Positions 26,937-36,093 of a DNA stretch of 64,000 nucleotides are shown one piece after another (positions within the stretch are counted from its first letter, which is position 1; each line of letters opens with the position of its first letter). The stretch is from Mycolicibacterium neworleansense (lineage in GTDB: Bacteria > Actinomycetota > Actinomycetes > Mycobacteriales > Mycobacteriaceae): NCBI RefSeq assembly GCF_001245615.1, contig NZ_CWKH01000001.1:2480001-2544000 (forward strand), given 5' to 3'. A model generated the notes under the pieces. It had not been told where the DNA came from, did no database searches, and worked only from the letters and a program-made list of their open reading frames with translations. The position numbers and the translations under genes are program-made.

Positions 26937-28317
26937 GGACTGTGGATTTAACGGTGTTTCTGGCCTGACACGCTGAGCGATGCTCGGCGGGGAAGGTGCC
27001 GTGATGACGACACTGGATGATGTGGCGAAGAAGAAGGCCGATGCGTCGGCTGAAGCACAAGCCGCTGCGGAGTTGGTGCGGCTGGCCCAGGAACAGGGCA
27101 TGTCTCTGACCGGCCCTGGTGGGCTACTCAAACACCTCACCAAGGCGGTGCTCGAGACCGCCCTCAACGAGGAGATGACCGAGCACCTCGGCTATGAGAA
27201 GCACGACCCGGCAGGTGCCGGGACGGGCAATATCCGCAATGGCACCCGCACCAAGACGGTGTTGACCGATACCACCGGCGCCGTGGATCTGGACGTGCCG
27301 CGCGACCGCGAGTCGACGTTCGAGCCGCAGATCGTCAAGAAGCGTCAACGCCGACTGACCGGCGTTGATGAGGTGGTGCTGTCGCTGTATGCCAAAGGCC
27401 TGACTACCGGGGAGATTTCGGCGCACTTCGCCGAAATCTACGGGGCTTCGGTGTCCAAGGAGGCGATCAGCCGGATCACCGACAAGGTGATCGAAGAGAT
27501 GAACGACTGGGCTGTCCGTCCGTTGGACGAAACCTACGCGGCGATCTTCATCGATGCCATCGTGGTGAAGGTCCGCGACGGCCAGGTCGCTAACCGGCCG
27601 TTCTACGCCGCGATCGGGGTCACGCTGGCCGGCGAGCGTGACGTCCTCGGGCTCTGGGCCGGCACCGGTGGTGAGGGGGCAAAGTTCTGGATGAGCGTGC
27701 TGACCGATCTGCGCAACCGCGGCATCAAGGACGCATTCTTCGTGGTCTGCGACGGGCTCAAGGGCCTGCCCGAAGTGGTCAGCAACGTATGGCCGCAGGC
27801 GATCGTGCAGACGTGCATTATTCATTTGATCCGCAACACTTTTCGGCTCACCTCCCGCAAGTACTGGGATGAGATCAAGCGGGACGTCAAACCGATCTAC
27901 ACCGCGGTCAACGCCGCCGCCGCCCGGGCCGCGTTCGACGATCTGACCGAGAAATGGGGCCAGCGGTATCCGGCGGTGATCCGGTTGTGGGACAACGCCT
28001 GGACGGAGTTCATTCCGTTCCTGGACTACGACGTGGAGATCCGCCGAGTCATCTGTTCGACGAACGCCATCGAATCGCTCAATGCCCGCTACCGTCGAGC
28101 GATCAAAGCCCGCGGACATTTCCCCTCCGAGCAGGCCGCGCTCAAGTGTCTGTACTTGGTGACGCGTTCCCTGGACCCCACCGGGGTCGGCAGAGCACGA
28201 TGGGTGATGCGGTGGAAGCCGGCGCTCAACGCGTTTGCGATCACGTTCGGCGACCGATTCCCGGCAGCCGAAACCTACTGATGGAAACCGCCGGAAACAC
28301 CGTTAACGAGATAGCCC
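26937..28317 (+). mobile_element. IS256-family insertion sequence
   Basis: About 1.38 kb bounded by 28-bp imperfect inverted repeats at 26937-26964 and 28290-28317. The two ends share 21 of 28 positions, including the core TTAACGGTGTTTC and terminal GGC. A single transposase gene lies inside. The eight bases outside (TCTGGCAG left, CCACTCCG right) differ, so no target-site duplication is visible. The element appears full length. Confidence 0.85.
27004..28281 (+). CDS. IS256-family (Mutator) transposase
   Basis: 425 residues from the ATG at 27004 (the frame opens at 26980). DDE residues are recognisable: first Asp in IFIDAIVVKVRDGQ, second in VVCDGLKGLPEV followed by the Cys-x-x-His of QTCIIHLIRN, and Glu in STNAIESLNARYRR. 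N-terminal LNEEMTEHLGYEKHD is the usual IS256 leader domain. No stop or frameshift interrupts it, so the element may still be active. Confidence 0.93.
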   Translation: MTTLDDVAKKKADASAEAQAAAELVRLAQEQGMSLTGPGGLLKHLTKAVLETALNEEMTEHLGYEKHDPAGAGTGNIRNGTRTKTVLTDTTGAVDLDVPRDRESTFEPQIVKKRQRRLTGVDEVVLSLYAKGLTTGEISAHFAEIYGASVSKEAISRITDKVIEEMNDWAVRPLDETYAAIFIDAIVVKVRDGQVANRPFYAAIGVTLAGERDVLGLWAGTGGEGAKFWMSVLTDLRNRGIKDAFFVVCDGLKGLPEVVSNVWPQAIVQTCIIHLIRNTFRLTSRKYWDEIKRDVKPIYTAVNAAAARAAFDDLTEKWGQRYPAVIRLWDNAWTEFIPFLDYDVEIRRVICSTNAIESLNARYRRAIKARGHFPSEQAALKCLYLVTRSLDPTGVGRARWVMRWKPALNAFAITFGDRFPAAETY

Positions 28318-28328
28318 CCACTCCGCGA

Positions 28329-29243
28329 CTAGGTTGGGTTATCGGGCCATCCGGGTACCGCTGGGTCTGCTTGGGGTGGGGTGTCGAGCACACTCATGAG
28401 GATTTGCGCTCGCTCATCGACGTTATGGGGCATCGTGTCGCGGCACTGCTGTCGTCGCTGGACATAGTCTGGATCGCGCGGCGTGTGGGTAGTGTTTTTG
28501 AGGCTGCCCCAGTAGTTGCCTTGTGAGGCGCCGGTGATCTTCCAGTTGCCGAACACATCACCGATCGGTGCGGGACTCTTGCCCTCTTGGAGTTGCGTAG
28601 TTTTATCCCCGGCGTCGCCGTTCTTGAACTCGATCCGCCAGAGGGTTACCGCGGCCTCTTCGCGCTTCTGCACATCATTTTTTCCACCCGGATAGTCCAG
28701 CACTGACGCGTACTTTCCAGAATGTCCAATGGCCGGATGAAATATGTTGTACTTACCGTCGCATACGTAGGCGAGATAGCCGTCTGCGAGTGGGGAGAGT
28801 TCCAGAACATGGAAGTACTCGTTGCCGAAGAAAGGTCCGTCGCCGAAATTGATGTCTTTGTCGATCGCGGGCATGAGCCATTTCAACTCAAAGGGCAATT
28901 CGCCCCATTGCACATGCTCGTCATAGCCGGCCCGCGGGTCGGGGAGGTCCGGGATAGCCCGCTGAAACCCCGGGTAGGTATTGGCTGATGACTTAGTCAT
29001 AAATGCAGTCCGAAAAGACTCAAGGTAAGCGCGCACCGGAATCGCGGGGCCGGTAAGCAGATCGATACCGGGTTGTGCTGTCCACTGGAATCGGAAGCCG
29101 TTCAAGTCGTTCGGCCAGTTCGGGTACATGGTTTTTACGGCCGGGGCGGCAGAAGGTGATTCTTTGTGGTCGGAACATCCCGCGAGTACGCAAACCGCGG
29201 CGGCGGTGACGGCAAGTGTTTTCCTGACCATTCGTATCATCAT
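28329..29243 (-). CDS. Putative lipoprotein of the WXG-linked module
   Basis: 304 residues from the ATG at 29243; a TTG at 29255, overlapping the end of the upstream gene, is the alternative. The N-terminus is a clear lipoprotein signal: basic start, AVTAAAVCVLAGC with lipobox LAGC. The mature part has aromatic-rich segments (MYPNWPNDLNGFRFQWTAQP, GNEYFHVLELSPLADGYLAY) and no domain I recognise. It directly follows the large WXG-domain gene, so it is probably its co-transcribed, surface-exposed partner. It ends 12 bp from the IS256 right end. Confidence 0.72.
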   Translation of the reverse strand: MMIRMVRKTLAVTAAAVCVLAGCSDHKESPSAAPAVKTMYPNWPNDLNGFRFQWTAQPGIDLLTGPAIPVRAYLESFRTAFMTKSSANTYPGFQRAIPDLPDPRAGYDEHVQWGELPFELKWLMPAIDKDINFGDGPFFGNEYFHVLELSPLADGYLAYVCDGKYNIFHPAIGHSGKYASVLDYPGGKNDVQKREEAAVTLWRIEFKNGDAGDKTTQLQEGKSPAPIGDVFGNWKITGASQGNYWGSLKNTTHTPRDPDYVQRRQQCRDTMPHNVDERAQILMSVLDTPPQADPAVPGWPDNPT

Positions 29244-29255
29244 GCGTGTGCTCAA

Positions 29256-31486
29256 CTACTGACCAGCCTTGGGAGGATCATGCGGAAGGGTCCCCTGGTA
29301 GGCAACTTCCGCTTTGGTGAGGTCTCCCGTAACCCTATCGCCAAGGTATTGCTCGACCTTGTTTCGCACATCACCCTCCATATCGGCTTCGTATGCCTCG
29401 TAGGTTGGGAAGCCGTTCGGAAAGATGCCCTTGTCACCGTAGTCGCTTTTGTACAACTGTTCGGCGATTTGGTAGAGATTCGGTCCTGACTGTTGTAGCG
29501 GAATATGTGGAGCGTCGGGGGCTTTCGGCGCGTCACCGCCTCCGAACATGTCTTGTAAGATGCCGTCCGCTCCGGGCACTTTACCGACGGCGTCGAGCGC
29601 ATCGCTGACGTGGGGGACGGAGCCGCCGATTGTGGTGATGGCCTCCCATCGTGCTTCCTTCTGCTCATGCTCCAGTTGGGCTTGGGCGTATTCGTTGGCA
29701 GCTTGTTGTACGTTGCTTTCGCTCACTGCCACATCGTTTAGCCCTTGAAGCCGACCGTCCGCCCTGAGAGCATCGACATCAGGGGTGTCGTGATTGGCCA
29801 GTGAGTTGACATAGTCCTGCTGGAGCCCGAAATGATGCCCTTCTACCGCGCCTTTGAGCGTCGAAGCGGCGACGGGATCGGAATTGAGGGTACTCAGCAG
29901 GTCACGCGTCTTAGGCATGTTTGCATCACCCCTGTCAACCAGGTTGCCGTTCTCGTCCGTCGTAGTTTCCAAATTGCCGAATCCGTGGGTGTTGTCCCAA
30001 TCATGTTTCATCATGTCATCCAGGAACGGCGCATTCGCCTCGGCAAGCGCCTGTACGAGTTCTGGATGAGCATTTCCGAATGTTTGGTTGCCTTGCACGT
30101 CTGGTGTCCCAACCTCCCCCGGGGCCATGGGTACCCGGTCCAACATATTGGTGAATTCTGTGGGGTGGTCGACGATGTATTTGTCGAAGGCGAACACGGT
30201 TTCTCCGGCCCTGGTGGCGGCATCGAGTTGCGTTTGATCCAGCGCGACCGGCGCCAATCCTTGAACCAAGGTGGCGGCTGCCGCTCCACCGTCGTCCCAT
30301 TGGTGCCGAAGTGCGTTGCTGATGAACTCATTGTTGGGTGACTTGCCGTCGGCCCCGGCAACCAGGTCGTGCACGGCCCACTTATCCCGCCCGGCCGCAG
30401 CCAACATGTCCTTGAGCGCAAGATCTGCCGAATGCTCCCACCCTTGCTTGAACGTCCCGGCCGGTGCGCCCTTGAGCAGCTCTTCGGTTTGCTTCAACAC
30501 CGAGCGGTCCAGATCGGTGCCGTGCATGAATTCCGGGCTGCCCTTCATCATGATCGCGGCGAGGTCTTGACGGTCGCCAACGTGAATGTTGCCCCGATCC
30601 GCGGGAAGCCCCGCCGCAACATCTTTGATGCCGGTCGGCAGCCGGTCCAGTCCGCCCTTCCAGTCTGCGCCAGCGGCCTTGATCTTCGGGTCGGACAGCA
30701 TCTGGAGACCGTTCATCAGATCCCGGCTCGCGCCCGGATTGGTCTTGTCCAGGTTGTCCATCATGGCGCGGGTCTGCTGAATATTCATGCCGTCCATCGA
30801 GCGGGCCAGCGAATGTAGATACTCCAGCTGACTGGCCGGCAGCACCAGGTCACCGCGTGCCAGCGCGTGCAACTGCTCGGGCGTCAGTGCCGTGTTTTCC
30901 TTCAACCGCGCCAACTCTTCGGGCGTCAGCTGGCCGTCGCGCACGGATTGCCCGTCTCCGGAGCCCTGTTCGGCCGGGGTTTGTGGATCGCCACCGGCCG
31001 CAGCGGCCATTACCCGCCCCAGATCGCCGTCGGCTTCGGTCGCCGCCGCCAGCATCGCCACGATACGGTCCTCTAGCTCGGCGAGCTTGTTGTTCAGATT
31101 CTGGATATCGTCGTCGTCCCACCCGGTGGTGTCGGGCTTGGTCACGGTGTTGGTCTCTAAGTTGATCGGGACGGCCGGCTGCTGTGCGGCATAGTCGACG
31201 ATGGCTTTGAGGTCGTTCTTGACGGTGCGCACATCCTGGGCGGATTTCTTGGTCGCCAATGATGTCAGGAAGTCATTCTGCGCTGAGGTCTCCAGCGTGG
31301 CGGCCGACTTCTCGATGGCGTGTTTGGCGGCGTCGCCCGCGTCGCCCTCCCACTCGCCATATCGTGCAGACCACGCAAGTCCTGGGCGGTCTGCCCGCCA
31401 GTGCGTGCGCGTTCGGCGAGGGCGTTGCCAACCTCATCGATCTGGTCAGGCTGCCACTGATCAATATCAGCCATCGACAGGGTCAT
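29256..31486 (-). pseudogene. Large WXG-domain (T7SS-type effector-like) protein, frameshifted
   Basis: The ATG at 31486 (or 31474) reads MADIDQWQPDQIDEVGNALA and TGGQTAQDLRGLH, then goes out of frame and stops at 31265. Another frame resumes the sense with RYGEWEGDAGDAAKHAIEKS (a Trp-Glu-Gly WXG motif) and stays open for nearly 700 residues to 29256. The break lies at about 31355-31382 and a single missing base would repair it. The reconstructed protein is about 740 residues: an N-terminal WXG-like helical hairpin, then a long helical region with LTPEELARLKENTALTPEQL and MNGLQMLSD, similar to proteins annotated in mycobacteria as TPR-repeat-region proteins. The C-terminus has no catalytic motif I recognise. 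Confidence 0.65.
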
Positions 31487-31491
31487 GACTA

Positions 31492-31807
31492 TTACAGCTT
31501 CATGGCCGCAGCGGCGGCTTGGACATCAGAAGCCTCGTTGTTGTCGGTGGCGCCGTAGCTGGCAACGGCCGACCGATAACCTTCGGCGTGCCCGATCAGC
31601 TCGGTGTAGCGCGCGGCCGATTCGTCTTCCCACTTACCGGTCGCCGTTGTCAGTGCAGTTCCGCTGGTCCCGATCCACCCCGTTTTAGCAGCGGTGATGC
31701 GGTCATGAACCGCGCCATGGGCGGCCCGCAGCCCCCTCGGCCGCGGCCTCAATCTTCTCAGCGGCCGCCTGTACAGACGGCAAATCAACCTTCAGCTCGT
31801 TCGACAT
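31492..31807 (-). pseudogene. WXG100/ESX-like small protein, frameshifted
   Basis: ATG at 31807 reads MSNELKVDLPSVQAAAEKIE and AAAEG, then breaks at a run of five C (plus strand, 31732-31736). Removing one base gives LRAAHGAVHDRITAAKTGWI, GTSGTALTTATGKWEDESAA and HAEGYRSAVASYG, a 104-residue helical hairpin with a central Trp-Ile-Gly, the WXG motif of ESX substrates. As given, the gene is out of frame after residue 26 and would be null. It is 5 bp upstream of the large WXG-domain gene. Confidence 0.68.
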
Positions 31808-32028
31808 CGCCAATCCCCCAAACCCACAAGCTCGATACGCGCCAGTTTGCTGACAAAATCTACCATTGCCGCACCCACGCCGACGGCGGCAAATTCTGCC
31901 GCATGCAAGGGACTTTCAGGGAGGAAAGCTGGATCCGGATTGCACCGGGGAGTTGCCAGTCGGAGTGTCTGGCCGTTGGAGGTGATCTTGTACCCGCGTA
32001 GCTCTAATGGCCGTGGCAGCATGATCGC

Positions 32029-32586
32029 GTGAAAAGTCCCCATGCGGTGCTGCGGCTGCTCCACGCGATGCGGGACCGTGAAGCGGTCAATCTGGCCAGG
32101 ACCGGGGAGTTCGGGGTCGCGGTAGGCGAGGTGTGCGAGGAACTCATCCGCCGCACACAGGTGATCGCCGACCAGTACCCCAACGACGAAGCCATGACCT
32201 TGCGGCTCATCAATGAGATGCCCGCCGTCGCCGATGCACTCGCAGCGCTCGTGAACACCGCGCATGCCCTGAGCGAGGCGAGAAGGGAAGGCGCCGATGC
32301 CGTTCACGCCCGGCGCGAGCCGCTGCTGAAATTCGTTCAACGCGTGGAATCGGAGGGCTTCGAAGTCGCCAACGACTGGACTCTTACCGACACCCGCGCC
32401 TGGCTACCGCCCGATGCCGCCGAACCCGACCTTCTTGTGCAGCGCGAGGCCGAGACAATCGCCCGCGCCGAACGCGCAACGGCATACCACGAGCGCCTCA
32501 CGCGCATGGCCGCCGCGTTCGGCCACACTCACGACGAGTACACCCAACGGGTCCGCAACCTCATCAGCACCGTCCTTGACGGATAG
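32029..32586 (+). CDS. Hypothetical helical protein
   Basis: 185 residues from a GTG with no strong ribosome-binding site; an ATG at 32068 (MRDREAVNLARTG) is an alternative. Almost wholly helical and charged (VCEELIRRTQVIADQYPNDE, REAETIARAERATAYHERLT). No signal, membrane segment or cysteine, and no motif I can name. It diverges from the WXG module, whose first gene starts 222 bp away, so the two may share a control region. Function unknown. Confidence 0.55.
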   Translation: MKSPHAVLRLLHAMRDREAVNLARTGEFGVAVGEVCEELIRRTQVIADQYPNDEAMTLRLINEMPAVADALAALVNTAHALSEARREGADAVHARREPLLKFVQRVESEGFEVANDWTLTDTRAWLPPDAAEPDLLVQREAETIARAERATAYHERLTRMAAAFGHTHDEYTQRVRNLISTVLDG

Positions 32587-32713
32587 ACAACACACATCGA
32601 GACCCGGCTTACCGCACGGCACAACGCGCTTCGCGTGGAGCTCTCTTCGGCACCATGCGATTTGAACCGCTGCTGGCCAAGCCCGGCAGCCATTCGCACT
32701 GCTGCGAGCGGGC

Positions 32714-33307
32714 TCACCGTGCATTGTTGACGACATCGCGAGACGCATATCGCTGCCGCGGCTCTAGCAGTTCGACGTCTCCCACGAACTTCGCCACCAG
32801 CGTGTCGTAGCCGGCGCGAACGTCGAGCATGCTGTCGCCCTCGACCGGTTGATCCTCCCCCAGGGTGAACATTGACTCCCACTCAGGGCGCCAGGCTTCA
32901 CCGGCGGCCTGGCGCCGCCGTATGCACCCGCTCTGGATCCGGGCGTCCCTGCCCCAGCCACCATGGGTCGCGAAGCACAACTGCATGAACCTGTTGTAAG
33001 CCGTTTCCGTGTCCGTGCTGAACAACGGCGCGACAGGGTAGAACAGGCGGTCGAGATTCCGTTTGAGCGCTATCACCTCTGGAGGCGTCAGTTCCTTCCA
33101 CCGCCCTACGAATGTCAGGTAACACATCAGGTCGTTCAGCATCGGCGCGATCTGACCGAAGTACTGCAGCCTTGCCTTGATGAGTTCCTGATTCCGCCAT
33201 TGGCTGGCGTCGTACTCTTTGAGGCGCTTGTTCAGCTTGTATCCGATCGCCGCCACCACAATTGGCACCGACACCGCCGAGACTGCCTGGATGAGTTGTA
33301 CGACCAC
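32714..33307 (-). CDS. Hypothetical membrane-anchored protein
   Basis: 197 residues from the GTG at 33307, which has AGGAGGA just upstream; the frame is open to 33583 but without another good start. One N-terminal membrane segment (LIQAVSAVSVPIVVAAIGYK) is followed by a basic stretch and a cytoplasmic helical domain (WRNQELIKARLQYFGQIAPM, ALKRNLDRLFYPVAPLFSTD). No known domain. This signal-anchor plus helical tail design is common in phage and island genes. Confidence 0.6.
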   Translation of the reverse strand: MVVQLIQAVSAVSVPIVVAAIGYKLNKRLKEYDASQWRNQELIKARLQYFGQIAPMLNDLMCYLTFVGRWKELTPPEVIALKRNLDRLFYPVAPLFSTDTETAYNRFMQLCFATHGGWGRDARIQSGCIRRRQAAGEAWRPEWESMFTLGEDQPVEGDSMLDVRAGYDTLVAKFVGDVELLEPRQRYASRDVVNNAR

Positions 33308-33534
33308 ATCTCCTCCTCGGAACACCGACGAACAACCATCGATCTTGCCGCTGAACTGAACCGGCTGACACGCGTATCCGACTACCTGAATCGCGAGGAC
33401 AGGGCCTATGCCGATTGCCTGGCTGCACACCCTCGTGGACGGCGCATTCGGCAACCTCAGTCCCCTGCTTGGAAGCTTCGCTGCTGCCGGGCAGAACATT
33501 GGTGCGACCACCTGGAGCTTGCCGTTGCCTGGCC

Positions 33535-34422
33535 ACCCGCGCAGTCCATCGCAAAAAACGAAAGGCACGTACTGAGCGCACAAGACAGGCAGGGCACTAC
33601 CAGTCGGCCGACCCCCACTACCTGAAAGGCAGCCTGTATTGCGGACATTGCGGTGACATGCTCGGCGTCGAGATCGTGAGAAACGGCAAGGGAACCCTCA
33701 ATCCGTACTTCTACTGCCTCGGCAGGAAAACACGCAGGACACCGTGCCACTTCAGAGCACTGTCTATTTCTGCCGTCGAGAGGCTAGTCGAAGACCACTG
33801 GGCGACTCGCGAGCTTCCAGATTCACTCCGGGCAGCCATTCGCAAGGATGTCATCGAATACTTGGATGTGCTGCTTCCGATGCGAGACAAACGCGTGCGC
33901 GCGGCAGAACGTCAGGTCAAACGGCTCACCAACGAACGCGATGCAGTTCTACGCGCCCACTACGCCGGAGCAGTACCGCTCGACCAGCTTCGTGCCGAAC
34001 AGGACCGAATCAGTACCGAGCTTGCCAATGCACAACGCGAACTCAATCAACACCAGCTCACACGCAATCAGCTCCACGAGTCCCTCGATAGCGCTCTGAG
34101 CTTGCTAACTGCCTCTCACAGCCTCTACACGAAGGGGCGAGCCCCAGAGCGCCGATGGATGAACCAAGCACTGTTTCAACGGCTGTACATTCACGACGAC
34201 ACGATCGACGCGCAGTTGACCGATCTATTCGAACGCCTACTTGCGCCGGAGCTCAAGGAACTGCTGGATGAAGAACTCACCAGCGCAAAGGCACGACCAA
34301 GTGCGCTAACCCCCATAACGTCGAAAAGTTCGAACTTGCGCCCCCATTATCAGGACACAAGTTCGAACTTTCGAACTTTGGTAGCGGGGACAGGATTCGA
34401 ACCTGCGACCTCTGGGTTATGA
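33535..34422 (+). pseudogene. Large serine recombinase, C-terminal remnant
   Basis: The recognisable part starts at about 33535 and holds the zinc-ribbon and coiled-coil end of a large serine recombinase: HYLKGSLYCGHCGDMLG, later CLGRKTRRTPCHF (four zinc cysteines), then a long coiled coil (KRVRAAERQVKRLTNERDAV, LANAQRELNQHQLTRNQLHE). The catalytic N-terminal domain with its serine is absent, replaced by unrelated sequence. The frame ends inside the tRNA gene, so the last residues (VAGTGFEPATSGL) are merely antisense of the tRNA. Non-functional as a recombinase. Confidence 0.8.
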
Positions 34423-34455
34423 GCCCAGCGAGCTACCGAGCTGCTCCACCCCGCG
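34379..34455 (-). tRNA. Initiator tRNA-fMet (anticodon CAT), CCA encoded
   Basis: The minus strand reads CGCGGGGTGGAGCAGC at the 5' end, an anticodon arm GGGCTCATAACCC with CAT, a T-arm with GGTTCGAATCC, and CCCCGCTA plus CCA. The mismatched first base and the three G-C pairs of the anticodon stem mark an initiator tRNA. 77 bases including CCA. Its 3' end abuts the recombinase remnant. Confidence 0.95.
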
Positions 34456-34546
34456 TTGCGAATACAAGGTTACCGGGGCCTTACGTAGAGCTCCAAATCG
34501 GGTGCTCAGAGGCGTTTCTGGCCCGAAAACGACCGGCAGATCGAGC

Positions 34547-35935
34547 TCAGGAACGCACCACCTGCCCGCACCGGAACACCCCGGCCGGGTCGTGCCGCTC
34601 CCCCAGCGCGGACAGCCAGTGCCGGGTCTCGTCGTCGTAGACCCGCACGGCCCGCCCAGCGTCCTCCGACGGGGCGAAATTGGCGATCTGGCCCCCGCTG
34701 GACCACTGCGACAGCGCCACGATGAGCGCGCCGGCCTGCGGCACCACCAGATCGGCGACGGGAGGCGCCAGGACCCCGATCACGGCCACTGCGAAAGCGG
34801 CGTCGCGATGGCAGAACGCGCTGCGGTGTTGCCCCTCACGCGCCAAAGCACCACCGAGCATGCGGACCTCTACGATCGTCTGCACCGAACCGGAGTCCGG
34901 CCCGGCCGCGCCCAGCAGCACCTCGACGGTCTCGGCGGTCAATTCCCGTAGCAGCGTGTGGTGTTCGTAGATGGGCATCGGATCGACCGGATCGGCATGC
35001 ACCGCACCGATGGCGGCATACGGCATCACCGCGACGGTGTCGAGGACCGGCACGGCAACCGCACGCATCGGTACCAGCCGGCGTTCAGCCTCGGCGAAGT
35101 CTCCAACGGCCACGTAGCGCACCGCGACCGTGAACCGGCCGGCCAGTGGTTCGGGAACCCCGGGCAGTGGTGGAAGCTGTTGCAGCGCGATCGAAGTCGA
35201 GATGGACTCAGGCAGATCGGCGCACCAACGAGCCCACTCACGGAGCACCACGGCGGCATCCGCGCCGTCGAAATACAGCGCGCCACCATAGAACTCGGCG
35301 ATCGGCAACAGATCGATCTCGACCGTCGTGACAATGCCCAGCGTCGACTTGCCACCGCGCAGTCCCCAGAACAGTTCCGCGTTCTCCTCCGGCGTCGCGC
35401 GCAGCAGCTCCCCTGCGCCGGTGACCAATTCGAAGGACCGCACATGGTCCGACGACAACCCGACGGTGCGCACCAGCGGTCCGATTCCTCCGCCAGTGAG
35501 GTATCCCACGACACCGACTGACGGTGAGGATCCACACAATCCGGCCAGGCCGTGCGGAGCCGCGGCGTCGAGCACGTGCTGCCACGTCGCCCCGGCCGCC
35601 ACCCTTGCGGTGCGGGCCACCGGGTCGACGGTGACGTTCGTCATGCCGGAAGTCACCACCAGGATGGTGTCGGAGGCGACCGACAGCGCGCCGTGGCCGG
35701 TGGCTTGGACACTCACGCGGTAGCCACGAGCCGCGGCGTAGCCGACCGTGTTGGCGATGTCGTAGGCCGTCGTCGCCAACACGACCGCGGCAGGCTCCAC
35801 GGTGGCCGCCACGTTCCACGGGGCGGCCCGCTCGTAGCCGGCCTCCCCCGGCAGTGCGACAGGGGCGGCGACGTGGGCACGTAGCCCCTCCAGCGCGTCG
35901 TCCAGGCCCTCGTGCGCAAGGTCGGTCAGGGTCAT
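34547..35935 (-). CDS. FAD-binding oxidoreductase (berberine-bridge-enzyme-like)
   Basis: 462 residues from the ATG at 35935. N-terminal PCMH-type FAD domain: VSVQATGHGALSVASD (the flavin-linking His region), CGSSPSVGVVGYLTGGGIGP and LRGGKSTLGIVTTVEIDLLP. The C-terminal BBE segment AVRVYDDETRHWLSALGERH with DPAGVFRCGQ is diagnostic. Such enzymes oxidise alcohols, sugars or alkaloid-like compounds with O2. It is a single gene between the tRNA and the UPF0182 gene. No signal peptide. Confidence 0.83.
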   Translation of the reverse strand: MTLTDLAHEGLDDALEGLRAHVAAPVALPGEAGYERAAPWNVAATVEPAAVVLATTAYDIANTVGYAAARGYRVSVQATGHGALSVASDTILVVTSGMTNVTVDPVARTARVAAGATWQHVLDAAAPHGLAGLCGSSPSVGVVGYLTGGGIGPLVRTVGLSSDHVRSFELVTGAGELLRATPEENAELFWGLRGGKSTLGIVTTVEIDLLPIAEFYGGALYFDGADAAVVLREWARWCADLPESISTSIALQQLPPLPGVPEPLAGRFTVAVRYVAVGDFAEAERRLVPMRAVAVPVLDTVAVMPYAAIGAVHADPVDPMPIYEHHTLLRELTAETVEVLLGAAGPDSGSVQTIVEVRMLGGALAREGQHRSAFCHRDAAFAVAVIGVLAPPVADLVVPQAGALIVALSQWSSGGQIANFAPSEDAGRAVRVYDDETRHWLSALGERHDPAGVFRCGQVVRS

Positions 35936-36035
35936 CGGGGTCCTCTCGGGAAAGTTCGTGCAATTACTCGGCACACAGCATCCGCGGGACCACTTGGCGT
36001 CGACTTGGCGGCCTGCTCAGACCGGTCGAACAGAC

Positions 36036-36075
36036 CAGAAAGTGCCCACCCTCCAAGGAGAGTGGGCACTTTCTG
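36036..36075 (-). terminator. Hairpin downstream of the UPF0182 gene
   Basis: CAGAAAGTGCCCAC at 36036-36049 pairs perfectly (14 bp) with GTGGGCACTTTCTG at 36062-36075; loop 12 bases. It starts 19 bp after the end of the UPF0182 gene, as expected of its terminator. No clear T-run. Confidence 0.7.
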
Positions 36076-36093
36076 TCAGTTCACACCGATGCG

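Noticed and set aside
31519..32001. Plus-strand frame overlapping the WXG gene
   Set aside because: No family features; overlaps the reconstructed WXG protein and has no RBS.
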